Under the pieces are notes generated by a model. That model searched no databases. It saw nothing but the letters and a program-made list of their open reading frames with translations, and was not told the origin of the DNA. From NCBI RefSeq assembly GCF_002160495.1, contig NZ_NFKR01000007.1, positions 37,839 through 101,838 of the forward strand: a stretch of DNA of 64,000 nt, written 5' to 3'. Within the stretch, counting starts at the first letter, position 1. Each line of letters begins with the position of its first letter. The position numbers were made by a program, and so were the translations under genes. Of the stretch, positions 8,606 to 17,842 are shown in pieces. This DNA comes from Erysipelatoclostridium sp. An173. Its GTDB lineage: Bacteria; Bacillota_I; Bacilli_A; Erysipelotrichales; Coprobacillaceae.

Positions 8606-9528
8606 TGTTATTACAAGTATCAGGTCGCTGTGATATTTGTGCTATGTATCCAAAATGGTTGTTTAATCGGCTTAAAGAAGGTTATGTTCTCGTTCGTAAT
8701 CCATATAATAATCAATTAGTTAGTCATGTTGATATTAGTCCTGATGTAGTTGACTGTATTTGTTTTTTAACCAAAGATCCTAAACCAATCATGCCATATT
8801 TAAAAACAATAAAACAAATGGGATATCAATATTATTTTATGGTTACAATAACACCGTATGATCAGGATATTGAACCTAATTTAAGAGCTAAATTAGAAAT
8901 TATGAAAACATTTGTTTCGTTAAGTAAGATGATTGGTAAAAAGCGGGTAATCTGGCGTTATGATCCAATCTTATTAAATAAGCGCTATACCACAGAATTT
9001 CATTATCAAATGTTTGAAAAAATGTGTCGGATTTTAGCAAAATATACTGATATTGTAATTATTAGTTTTATTGATATTTATAAAAATATAGCTGGCAAAT
9101 TTGATGAAATTGATGAAGATGATGTTTTAAAAATCGCTCAACAATTTGGAAAGATTGCTAAAAAATATCAAATAAAAATCCAAACTTGTAGTGAAAAATA
9201 TCATTTGGAACAGTTTGGAATTAATCATGGCAGCTGTATTGATAAAGAATATCTTGAATCATTATTAAAAACTACTTTAAATATAAAAACAAATACTAAT
9301 CGTAAACATTGTCACTGTTTAGCTAGTATTGATATAGGAGCTTATAATAGCTGTATACATGGTTGTAAGTATTGTTATGCTTGTACTAGTAATCAGATTT
9401 ATAAAAACATTGGACTTCATGATGAAAATAGTCCCTTATTAATTGGTCATTTAACTGATGAAGATAAAGTAGTAAAACGGAAAGTTTGCTCTAATCAAGA
9501 AAGACAACTACAATTTGATAGCTTATAA
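8605..9528 (+). CDS. DUF1848 family protein
   Basis: The 307-residue protein fits the DUF1848 family: an N-terminal GRCDICAMYP (C9, C12), a TIM-barrel-like body with YMVTITPYDQDIEPN, and a C-terminal CIHGCKYCYA, whose C250-x3-C254-x2-C257 spacing is that of a radical-SAM [4Fe-4S] site. A cluster motif at the C-terminus instead of the N-terminus is the odd feature of this family. Function is unknown; coupling to ogt may hint at a repair or damage-response role (inference). Confidence 0.75.
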   Translation: MLLQVSGRCDICAMYPKWLFNRLKEGYVLVRNPYNNQLVSHVDISPDVVDCICFLTKDPKPIMPYLKTIKQMGYQYYFMVTITPYDQDIEPNLRAKLEIMKTFVSLSKMIGKKRVIWRYDPILLNKRYTTEFHYQMFEKMCRILAKYTDIVIISFIDIYKNIAGKFDEIDEDDVLKIAQQFGKIAKKYQIKIQTCSEKYHLEQFGINHGSCIDKEYLESLLKTTLNIKTNTNRKHCHCLASIDIGAYNSCIHGCKYCYACTSNQIYKNIGLHDENSPLLIGHLTDEDKVVKRKVCSNQERQLQFDSL

Positions 9529-9572
9529 ATTTATAAAATATAGTGGAATAGGTAGGTTATTATCACATGCTA

Positions 9573-9581
9573 TGTTATAAT
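9573..9581 (+). promoter_or_regulatory. Extended -10 promoter of the penicillin-binding protein gene
   Basis: TGTTATAAT lies 26 nt before the ATG, with the RBS GAAAGGGG between them. The -35 region is not clear. Confidence 0.55.
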
Positions 9582-9606
9582 ATTTTCGATAGAAAGGGGA
9601 TAAGGT

Positions 9607-11598
9607 ATGCTTTTAAGAAATAAAAGAAATTTAATAATCGCAGGGGTTGTAGTAATATGCTTAATCATTGTGACTGTATTTTTTATTTTCACTGGCGGTA
9701 AAAATGCTGATGATTATGTAGAGGATTATTTTGCATTACTTGAAGATAAAGATTATTCAAAAATGTATGATATGTTAAGCGATGATCCTAAAGTTGATAA
9801 AGATGTCTTTGAAGAAAGATATACAAACATTTATGAGGGTATTGAAGCACAGGATTTTTCATTAAAAATCAATAGTGTTGAAGATGATGTTGTTGATTAT
9901 AGCTTAACTATGAATACTGTTGCTGGAAAAGTAACTTCTAATAATCAAGTTAAAGTAACTGATGGAAAGCTAGCATATAATGAGGCATTGATTTTAGAAG
10001 GACTTGAATCTGATTATCGTGTTCGAGTAAGCAGTGAAAGTGCTACCCGTGGACGAATTCTTGATCGAAATGGCAATGAATTAGCTACACAAGGTGAAGC
10101 TTATGAAGCTGGATTGGTTCCAGGAAAATTAAATGGTGAGGCTGATTATGAAAGAATTGGTTCTTTATTAAATATGTCAAGCGCTGAAATAAAAGATGAA
10201 ATGAGTGCTTCATGGATCAAAGATGATTCTTTTGTTCCTTTAAAAGAGTTTGCAAAAGACAGTTCAGGACAAGCACTAGTTAATCAATTAATTGCAATAC
10301 CAGGAGTGAAAGTAAATACTACTACAGTTCGTTATTATCCTTATGGCGAAGCTACTTCACATTTAACGGGATACTTGCAACAAGTAAATGCTGAAGATTT
10401 AGAAAAACATAAGGGTGAAGGCTATGATGAAAGTTCATTAATTGGACGAAGTGGCATTGAAGCAGCTTATGAAGCTGATTTAAAAGGCAGTAATGGTCAT
10501 GAAATAAGAATTGTAGATGAGGATAACGAGTTAGTAAAAACTGTTGCTAGTAAAGATGTTGAAGATGGTAAAGATATTACTTTAACCATCGATGTTACAT
10601 TGCAACAATCATTATATAATGAGTATCAAAATGATCAAAGTGCTTCAGTTGCTATGAATCCTAAAACAGGCGAAATCCTGGCATTAGTATCGACACCATC
10701 ATTTTCTAGTAATGATTTTATTTTAGGATTTGACAACGAGCAATGGCAAGCATTAAATGATAATGCTAGTAAACCTTTAACTAATCGTTATCGTTCAACT
10801 TTTGTACCGGGTTCAAGTATGAAACCAATTACAGCAGCAATTGGTCTTGATTCTGGAGCAATCGATCCTGATAAAGATTTAAAGGCAGAAGATAGATGGC
10901 AAAAAGATTCTAGCTGGGGTAATTATTATGTTACAACTTTACATGCGCCAACACCTAATAATTTAAGAAATGCTTTAATTTATTCTGATAATGTTTATTT
11001 TGCTAAAGCAGCAACTAATATTGGCAAAGATGATTTAATTAGTGGTTATGATCGTTTAGAAATTGGTTCTAAAATACCATTTGAATTATCATTAAATGCT
11101 TCACAATATCAAAATAAAGATAGTGATTTTGATGACCAGCAATTAGCTGATAGTGGTTATGGTCAAGGAGAATTGTTAATGAACCCAGTTCAATTAGCTG
11201 CTATTTATAGTGCTTTTGTAAATGAAGGTGATATCATTCAACCATATTTAATTATGAATGAAAAACCAGATCAAATGTGGGTTGAAAATGCGTTTACAAA
11301 GGATACAGCTAATACAATTAAAGATGATTTAATTGGGGTAATTAGTGATAGTAATGGAACTGGACATGCTATTTATCATAATGATATTGAATTAGCAGGT
11401 AAAACAGGAACTGCTGAAATTAAAGCTTCTCAAGATGATACTACTGGAACAGAATTAGGATGGTTTACAGTAATGACAACTAATAGTGATAATCCAATCT
11501 TAATTACAACAATGGTTGAAAATGTTAAAGATCGTGGTGGTAGTGGCTATGTAGTTGATCATATGCAAGCACCATTAAATAGTTATTTATATAAATAA
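9607..11598 (+). CDS. Class B penicillin-binding protein with MecA-type N-terminal domain
   Basis: This 663-residue D,D-transpeptidase is anchored by one N-terminal membrane span (8-29). An NTF2-like MecA_N domain (about 33-140), a dimerisation domain starting RGRILDRNGNELA, and the transpeptidase follow. The active-site motifs are S403-S-M-K, S460-D-N and K599-T-G. The architecture is that of Bacillus PbpC (PBP3) and staphylococcal PBP2a. PBPs of this shape cross-link peptidoglycan outside the membrane and can have low beta-lactam affinity, but affinity cannot be judged from sequence. It stands alone, with its own promoter and terminator. Confidence 0.93.
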   Translation: MLLRNKRNLIIAGVVVICLIIVTVFFIFTGGKNADDYVEDYFALLEDKDYSKMYDMLSDDPKVDKDVFEERYTNIYEGIEAQDFSLKINSVEDDVVDYSLTMNTVAGKVTSNNQVKVTDGKLAYNEALILEGLESDYRVRVSSESATRGRILDRNGNELATQGEAYEAGLVPGKLNGEADYERIGSLLNMSSAEIKDEMSASWIKDDSFVPLKEFAKDSSGQALVNQLIAIPGVKVNTTTVRYYPYGEATSHLTGYLQQVNAEDLEKHKGEGYDESSLIGRSGIEAAYEADLKGSNGHEIRIVDEDNELVKTVASKDVEDGKDITLTIDVTLQQSLYNEYQNDQSASVAMNPKTGEILALVSTPSFSSNDFILGFDNEQWQALNDNASKPLTNRYRSTFVPGSSMKPITAAIGLDSGAIDPDKDLKAEDRWQKDSSWGNYYVTTLHAPTPNNLRNALIYSDNVYFAKAATNIGKDDLISGYDRLEIGSKIPFELSLNASQYQNKDSDFDDQQLADSGYGQGELLMNPVQLAAIYSAFVNEGDIIQPYLIMNEKPDQMWVENAFTKDTANTIKDDLIGVISDSNGTGHAIYHNDIELAGKTGTAEIKASQDDTTGTELGWFTVMTTNSDNPILITTMVENVKDRGGSGYVVDHMQAPLNSYLYK

Positions 11599-11624
11599 AA
11601 AGAATGTGCTCTCACATTCTTTTT
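11597..11624. terminator. Bidirectional terminator
   Basis: Twelve-bp stem (11597-11608 / 11613-11624) with a CTCT loop, A-run to the left and T-run to the right. It overlaps the stop codons of the PBP gene and of the convergent ahpF-like gene. Confidence 0.9.
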
Positions 11625-13239
11625 ATTTTAAAATTTCAACAATTTGACTGATGTCTTTTTTTCCAAAATAAACATCTTTATCATTGATAACCATGCATGG
11701 AACAGACATGATATTATATTGTTCTTTTAGATTTGGAAAATGTGCTAAATCAAACATCTGTGCTTCAACGTTTTTGTTTTCAATTGCAATGCGTTGTGTA
11801 GCCATTACTACTTCAGGACACATTGTACATGAAAGCGAGACAATTACTTTAATATCAATTGGTTTTTCAATACTTTGGATTTGCTTTAATATGTCTTGTT
11901 GTAACGGTTGTTTAGCTCCGGCAGTGTTATAAACAGCTATTACAAAAGAATTAAATTCGTGTCCACCTGGTATACCATGATAAGCAATATTTAAATAATT
12001 ATCATCTTGATCATAAAAACTAATTGCAGCAATAGATGAAGATGAAACAACTGTATATGATAATTTATCACTTAAAGTTACAAATTCTTCTAAAAAACCT
12101 TTCATTTCATTTGCTAACTTACTACCATCATCATAGCATTTTAGAATTAAGTTTCTTTCTAATTTATCAAAAATTGGTTTTAACTGTGCTTTGATTTGTG
12201 ATGAAATAAAGTAATTATTTTCGTCAACATCACTATTATCGTTATTAGTAGTAGAAGTATCATTTTTAAGTTCAATCTTTTTTGGTTTTAAATTGTGTTC
12301 TTGAACGATTGTAGGGATATATTTTTCTAATGATGTTGCTGCTTTGGCTCCATCACTTACAGCAGTAACTACTTGTCTTAAGTCTTTGACACATACGTCA
12401 CCAGCTCCGTATACACCAGGACAAGAAGTTTTTTGGTTTTCATCAACTATTAAATTTCCAGTTTCGTTTAGTTCTACTTGATCTTGGAATAACGATGTTG
12501 CTGGTTGATAACCGGCAAATACGAAAACACCAAATGTATCATTATCAGGGGCTTGATATTGCCAGGTTTCTCCAGTTTTATTATTTTTAAATGTTGCTTG
12601 TTGAAGCTGATTTGTTCCATTGACAGCAACAATTTCACTATTATAATGAATATCAATTTTAGGATGCTGTTTAGCTTGATCGCTTACTTGTTTAGCGCAT
12701 GTAAAATCATCTTCACGGACAATGATAGTAACTTTTCGTCCATATTTAGTTAAAAATACCGCTTCTTCAGCAGCTGCAAAACCACCGCCAATAACAAAAA
12801 TATCTTTATCTGTAAAAAATTCACCATCACAAGTAGCACAATAAGCCACACCGCGACCTTGAAATTCTTTTTCACCAGGGAACCCGATTTTACGTGGATG
12901 ACTACCAGTAGCTAATACAATGCCAGCTGCTTTAAATTCGCCTTTATCAGTATTTATCACCTTTACTGGCTGTTTTAAATCTAGTTTTGTTACATTAGCA
13001 ATTAAAAACTCTGCCCCAAAATTACGTGCTTGTTGGTACATTTGTTCAGTTAATTCTTTACCACTTGTTTTTAAAATTCCTGGATAATTAACAACTTCTG
13101 AAGTAATTGTAATTTGACCACCAATTTTTTCTTTTTCAATAACTAATACTGAAAATTTAGCTCGTGCTAAATAAATAGCAGCTGACAGTCCAGCTGGACC
13201 GCCACCTACTATAATTGCATCATAAAGATTATTAGTCAT
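11623..13239 (-). CDS. ahpF: AhpF-like peroxiredoxin reductase with circularly permuted domains
   Basis: This 538-residue flavoprotein should pass electrons from NAD(P)H to AhpC. The thioredoxin-reductase module comes first: FAD motif GGGPAG (12-17), redox pair CATC (C134, C137) and the second dinucleotide motif GGGFAAAEEA (about 151-160). After a low-complexity Asn/Asp/Thr linker (about 325-345) comes a tandem thioredoxin-fold module containing GHEFNSFVIAV and SLSCTMCPEVV (C471, C474). That module resembles the N-terminal domain of classical AhpF, so the order is reversed compared with the E. coli enzyme. The start overlaps the ahpC stop by one base (TAATG). Confidence 0.88.
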   Translation of the reverse strand: MTNNLYDAIIVGGGPAGLSAAIYLARAKFSVLVIEKEKIGGQITITSEVVNYPGILKTSGKELTEQMYQQARNFGAEFLIANVTKLDLKQPVKVINTDKGEFKAAGIVLATGSHPRKIGFPGEKEFQGRGVAYCATCDGEFFTDKDIFVIGGGFAAAEEAVFLTKYGRKVTIIVREDDFTCAKQVSDQAKQHPKIDIHYNSEIVAVNGTNQLQQATFKNNKTGETWQYQAPDNDTFGVFVFAGYQPATSLFQDQVELNETGNLIVDENQKTSCPGVYGAGDVCVKDLRQVVTAVSDGAKAATSLEKYIPTIVQEHNLKPKKIELKNDTSTTNNDNSDVDENNYFISSQIKAQLKPIFDKLERNLILKCYDDGSKLANEMKGFLEEFVTLSDKLSYTVVSSSSIAAISFYDQDDNYLNIAYHGIPGGHEFNSFVIAVYNTAGAKQPLQQDILKQIQSIEKPIDIKVIVSLSCTMCPEVVMATQRIAIENKNVEAQMFDLAHFPNLKEQYNIMSVPCMVINDKDVYFGKKDISQIVEILK

Positions 13240-13802
13240 TAAATCAGTCCTACTAAATCTAATGATGGTTTAAGTGTTTCTTCGCCAGGTTTCCATTTTG
13301 CAGGGCAAACTTCGTCACCATGTTCATAAACAAATTGACTAGCTTGTACGCGACGGAATAATTCTTCGGCATTACGACCTACATTACCAGCAATTACTTC
13401 ATACATTACAATTTTACCTTCAGGATTGATAATAAAACTTCCTCTTTCAGCCATTCCATCAGCTTCAATATATACATCTAGATCTTTAGCTAATTTAGCA
13501 GTTGGATCAGCTAACATTGGGTATGTAATTTTTTTGATTGTTTTAGAAGTATCGTGCCAAGCTTTATGGACAAAGTGTGTATCGCATGATACTGAATAAA
13601 TTTCACAATTGATTTTTTTGAAATCTTCGTATTTATTTGCTAAATCTTCTAATTCAGTTGGACATACAAATGTAAAATCAGCTGGATAGAAAAATAAAAC
13701 ATTCCATTTTCCTAATAAATCTTCTTTTTTTACTGTTTTAAATTCATTTTCATGAAAGGCTTGAGCCTCAAAATCTGTTATTTCTTTTCCTATTAATGAC
13801 AT
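13239..13802 (-). CDS. ahpC: Alkyl hydroperoxide reductase C, 2-Cys peroxiredoxin
   Basis: The 187-residue peroxiredoxin reduces hydrogen peroxide and organic hydroperoxides. The peroxidatic cysteine is C47 in DFTFVCPTE, and the resolving cysteine is C166 in EVCPAKW; the length is that of typical AhpC. AAGGAG lies 6 nt before the ATG. The reductase partner follows with a one-base overlap. A promoter and a dyad at the transcription start (13830-13845) suggest repressor control. Confidence 0.97.
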   Translation of the reverse strand: MSLIGKEITDFEAQAFHENEFKTVKKEDLLGKWNVLFFYPADFTFVCPTELEDLANKYEDFKKINCEIYSVSCDTHFVHKAWHDTSKTIKKITYPMLADPTAKLAKDLDVYIEADGMAERGSFIINPEGKIVMYEVIAGNVGRNAEELFRRVQASQFVYEHGDEVCPAKWKPGEETLKPSLDLVGLI

Positions 13803-13829
13803 AATTATTCTCCTTTTCTTTAAATAATT

Positions 13830-13881
13830 GTTAGACTTTTCTAACTACCTTAATTTTAACACGCGGTAATAACTAACACAA
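13830..13881 (-). promoter_or_regulatory. ahpC promoter with operator-like dyad
   Basis: On the minus strand, -35 TTGTGT (13881-13876) and -10 TAAAAT (13858-13853) have a 17-nt spacer. Directly downstream, GTTAGA (13830-13835) and TCTAAC (13840-13845) form a 6-4-6 dyad covering about +1 to +16, where a repressor would block transcription. It does not match the PerR consensus. Confidence 0.55.
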
Positions 13882-13996
13882 ATATTATGCACTTTTTATT
13901 TTTTTATAAACTAAATAATAAAAAAAGTTCAACGAATATTGAACTATATAACGAAAATTTTTCAAAAATAAAACAAGGCTATTTTAGTAGTATTAA

Positions 13997-15046
<1,050 letters not shown>

Positions 15047-15235
15047 CTATTTTTAGTATTTATGAAAGTTTAGATGAAAGAAATTATTCAGTAATTAAGG
15101 GATTTTATTAAAAAATATGTAATATTGTGATTTGATTTGTTTTTGAAAGAGTGTAAATTTTGAAGCTAAATAAATATGTTAAAAATATATCACAATTTCA
15201 TTATAAACCAAGGGTAAAGTTTAGTCAATATATCA

Positions 15236-15263
15236 AGTAAATATTTACTAATAATTTAGTAAA
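15236..15263. promoter_or_regulatory. Putative GalR operator array
   Basis: Three copies of the half-site AGTAAA/TTTACT lie at 15236-15241, 15244-15249 and 15258-15263. The first two form a perfect 14-nt palindrome. The last two form an 8-4-8 palindrome, TTTACTAA-n4-TTAGTAAA (15244-15263). The array ends 5 nt before the galT -35. Confidence 0.6.
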
Positions 15264-15268
15264 AATAA

Positions 15269-15297
15269 TTGACATTATCTTATTATTGGATTACAAT
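15269..15297 (+). promoter_or_regulatory. galTMK promoter
   Basis: A consensus TTGACA (15269-15274) and TACAAT (15292-15297) are 17 nt apart. The start site near 15304 lies just before the galT RBS. Confidence 0.85.
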
Positions 15298-15321
15298 ATA
15301 AATGAAAAAGGGAGGAAAAAC

Positions 15322-16827
15322 ATGATATCAATTAACTATGAAATTAACAGATTAATTCAATTTGCACTTGAAAAGAAAATGATTACTGAAGATGAGATGG
15401 ATTATTCAGTAAATCTTTTATTAGATTTGTTTAAAGAAAGTGATTTTAAATATGAAGACGTAAATGAACCTTTACCTCTAGCAACTCCAATTTTAGAAAA
15501 TATGCTTGATTATGCAGTAGCAAAAGAATTAATTGAAGATACAGTTACTGTTCGTGATTTGTTTGATACAAGAATCATGAATTGTATTATGCCAAGACCA
15601 CATACGGTTATTGAAACATTTAAAGAAAAATATGCTTTAAGTCCAAAACATGCAACTGATTATTATTATAAATTATCAATTGCTTCAAATTATATTCGTA
15701 AAAGCAGAACAGATAAAAATATTATTTGGAAAAAATATGTAAAATATGGTGATATAGAAATTTCTATAAATTTATCTAAACCAGAGAAAGATCCTAAAGA
15801 AATCGCTAAAGCTAAAACAGTGAAATCTACCGGGTATCCAAAATGTTTATTATGTAAAGAAAACGTAGGTTTTAGTGGTGATTTAAATCGAGCAGCTCGT
15901 CAAAATCACCGAATTATTCCATTAACTTTAAAAAATGGTAATTACTATTTACAATATTCACCTTATGTTTATTACAATGAACATTGTATTGTTTTAAATA
16001 AAGAACATAAACCAATGGTAATCAATCAGGAAACTTTTGAAAACTTATTTTCTTTTTTAGATATTTTCCCACATTATATGATTGGCTCAAATGCTGATTT
16101 ACCAATTGTTGGTGGTTCTATTTTAAGTCATGATCATTATCAAGGTGGTAACTATGAGTTCCCAATACAAAGAGCTGAAGTCTTAAAAACATTAACTTCA
16201 GATGATTATGAAAATACAATAATTGAAGTAATTAAATGGCCGCTTTCAACAATTAGATTAACATCAGAAAGTAAAGATGAGTTAATAGCTCTTTCAAATA
16301 AAATATTAGAAGCATGGCGCAATTATAATGCTCCAGTACTTGATATTATTAGTCATACTGGTGATACTCCTCATAATACCATTACACCAATTGCTCGTAA
16401 AAAAGGTGATAAATATCAAATTGATTTAGTATTAAGAAATAATAGAACAAGTGATCAGTATCCAGATGGTATCTTCCATCCACATCAAGAATCTCATCAT
16501 ATTAAAAAAGAAAATATTGGTTTAATTGAAGTTATGGGATTAGCAATCTTACCAGCCCGTTTAAAAGATGAATTACAACTATTAAGTGATTGTTTATTAA
16601 ATAAGATCAATATTAAGGATTATCCACAATTAGAAAAACATTATGACTGGTATTTAAAATTATTAGATGAATTTACTATTACTGAAGATAATGTTACAGA
16701 TATTTTAAAAGAAGCAGTAGCAATTAAATTTGTTACCGTATTAGAAGATGCTGGAGTGTTTAAAATGGACCAGCAAGGAATTGATGCTTTAACCAGCTTT
16801 GTAGAAATGGTTTTGAAAGGAGAATAA
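15322..16827 (+). CDS. galT: UDP-glucose--hexose-1-phosphate uridylyltransferase, class II
   Basis: The 501-residue enzyme exchanges UMP between UDP-glucose and galactose-1-phosphate in the Leloir pathway. Its length and the motifs GYPKCLLCKENVGFSGDLN, HRIIPL, and ILSHDHYQGG (nucleotidylated-histidine region) identify the Firmicute class II type rather than the shorter class I enzyme. The start is ATG 15322 behind GGGAGG; an in-frame ATG at 15286 lies upstream of the expected transcription start. galM follows after 1 nt. Confidence 0.94.
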   Translation: MISINYEINRLIQFALEKKMITEDEMDYSVNLLLDLFKESDFKYEDVNEPLPLATPILENMLDYAVAKELIEDTVTVRDLFDTRIMNCIMPRPHTVIETFKEKYALSPKHATDYYYKLSIASNYIRKSRTDKNIIWKKYVKYGDIEISINLSKPEKDPKEIAKAKTVKSTGYPKCLLCKENVGFSGDLNRAARQNHRIIPLTLKNGNYYLQYSPYVYYNEHCIVLNKEHKPMVINQETFENLFSFLDIFPHYMIGSNADLPIVGGSILSHDHYQGGNYEFPIQRAEVLKTLTSDDYENTIIEVIKWPLSTIRLTSESKDELIALSNKILEAWRNYNAPVLDIISHTGDTPHNTITPIARKKGDKYQIDLVLRNNRTSDQYPDGIFHPHQESHHIKKENIGLIEVMGLAILPARLKDELQLLSDCLLNKINIKDYPQLEKHYDWYLKLLDEFTITEDNVTDILKEAVAIKFVTVLEDAGVFKMDQQGIDALTSFVEMVLKGE

Positions 16828-16828
16828 A

Positions 16829-17842
16829 ATGATAAAAGTAATTGAAAAAATAGATGATCAAATAGATTTAATTCAAATGAAAAATGATAATTTAGAGATC
16901 GTTGTATCTAACTATGGTTGTACAATTGTTAAAGTTATGATGAATGATAAATCTGGAAATATTGACGATGTAGTATTAGGATATGATAACTTTTCTGATT
17001 ATCAAACCAAAGATGCTTATTTAGGAGCTTTAGTTGGTCGGACAGCTAATCGAATTGGTAAAGGAGTTTTTACTTTAAATGGTACAACATATCATTTACC
17101 AATAAATAATGGTCCTAACTGCTTACATGGTGGTATTAAAGGATTTTCTTATCAAGTATTTGATTACAATATAATTGATGATAAAACTATTGAATTTAGT
17201 TATTTATCTAAAGATGGCGAAGAAGGTTATCCTGGTAATTTATCTTTTAAAGCATATTATACTTTAGAAGATAAAACGTTAACAGTTCGTTATCATGCAA
17301 CTAGTGATCAAGATACAATTATTAATATTACAAATCATTCATATTTCAATTTATCTGGCGCTAAAGAAGATATTTATGATCATTTATTACTAGTTCATAG
17401 TGATAAATATGCTTGTGTTGATGGTGATGGTTTACCAACAGGAAAATTCAACGCTACTAAAGATAGTGCTTTTGATTTTAGTACACTAAGAAGAATTGGT
17501 GATCAAATTGATAGTGATGATGAACAATTAAAATTAGGTGCTGGTTATGATCATCCATTTATTTTTAATCAAGATCATGATCAAGTGGTACTATATCATG
17601 AAAAAACCGGAAGAAAATTGACAGTTAGTACAACTTTACCAGGAGCACAAATTTATAGTGCTAACTATTTAGACGGTAGAGTTGGTAAATATGGTATTGC
17701 TTATCCTAGAAGATATGCAATGTGTATTGAAACTCAAAATCTTCCTGATGCAATTAATATTGAAGAAAACCCAACTACAATTTTAAAGAAAGGAGAAGTA
17801 TATGATGAAAGTACATCATATACATTTGAAGTAATAAAATAA
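16829..17842 (+). CDS. galM: Galactose mutarotase (aldose 1-epimerase)
   Basis: The 337-residue cytoplasmic enzyme interconverts beta- and alpha-galactose so that GalK can use the alpha form. VGRTANRIGKG, NGPNCLHGG and TNHSYFNLSG (catalytic histidine loop) and the C-terminal glutamate region AMCIETQNLPDA are those of GalM. Its RBS (AAAGGAG) is in the last codons of galT, and its stop overlaps the galK start by one base. Confidence 0.94.
   Translation: MIKVIEKIDDQIDLIQMKNDNLEIVVSNYGCTIVKVMMNDKSGNIDDVVLGYDNFSDYQTKDAYLGALVGRTANRIGKGVFTLNGTTYHLPINNGPNCLHGGIKGFSYQVFDYNIIDDKTIEFSYLSKDGEEGYPGNLSFKAYYTLEDKTLTVRYHATSDQDTIINITNHSYFNLSGAKEDIYDHLLLVHSDKYACVDGDGLPTGKFNATKDSAFDFSTLRRIGDQIDSDDEQLKLGAGYDHPFIFNQDHDQVVLYHEKTGRKLTVSTTLPGAQIYSANYLDGRVGKYGIAYPRRYAMCIETQNLPDAINIEENPTTILKKGEVYDESTSYTFEVIK

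Noticed and set aside
12474..12753. Open frames on both strands inside ahpF
   Set aside because: They are shadows of the conserved flavoprotein frame and show no family motifs.
15124..15196. ATTGTGA/TCACAAT pair as a CRP-like site in the gal region
   Set aside because: The arms are about 60 nt apart, far beyond a single dimer site, and Firmicutes of this type do not use CRP in this way.
15286..15321. Earlier in-frame ATG for galT
   Set aside because: It falls within the promoter, between the -35 and -10 elements, and has no RBS.
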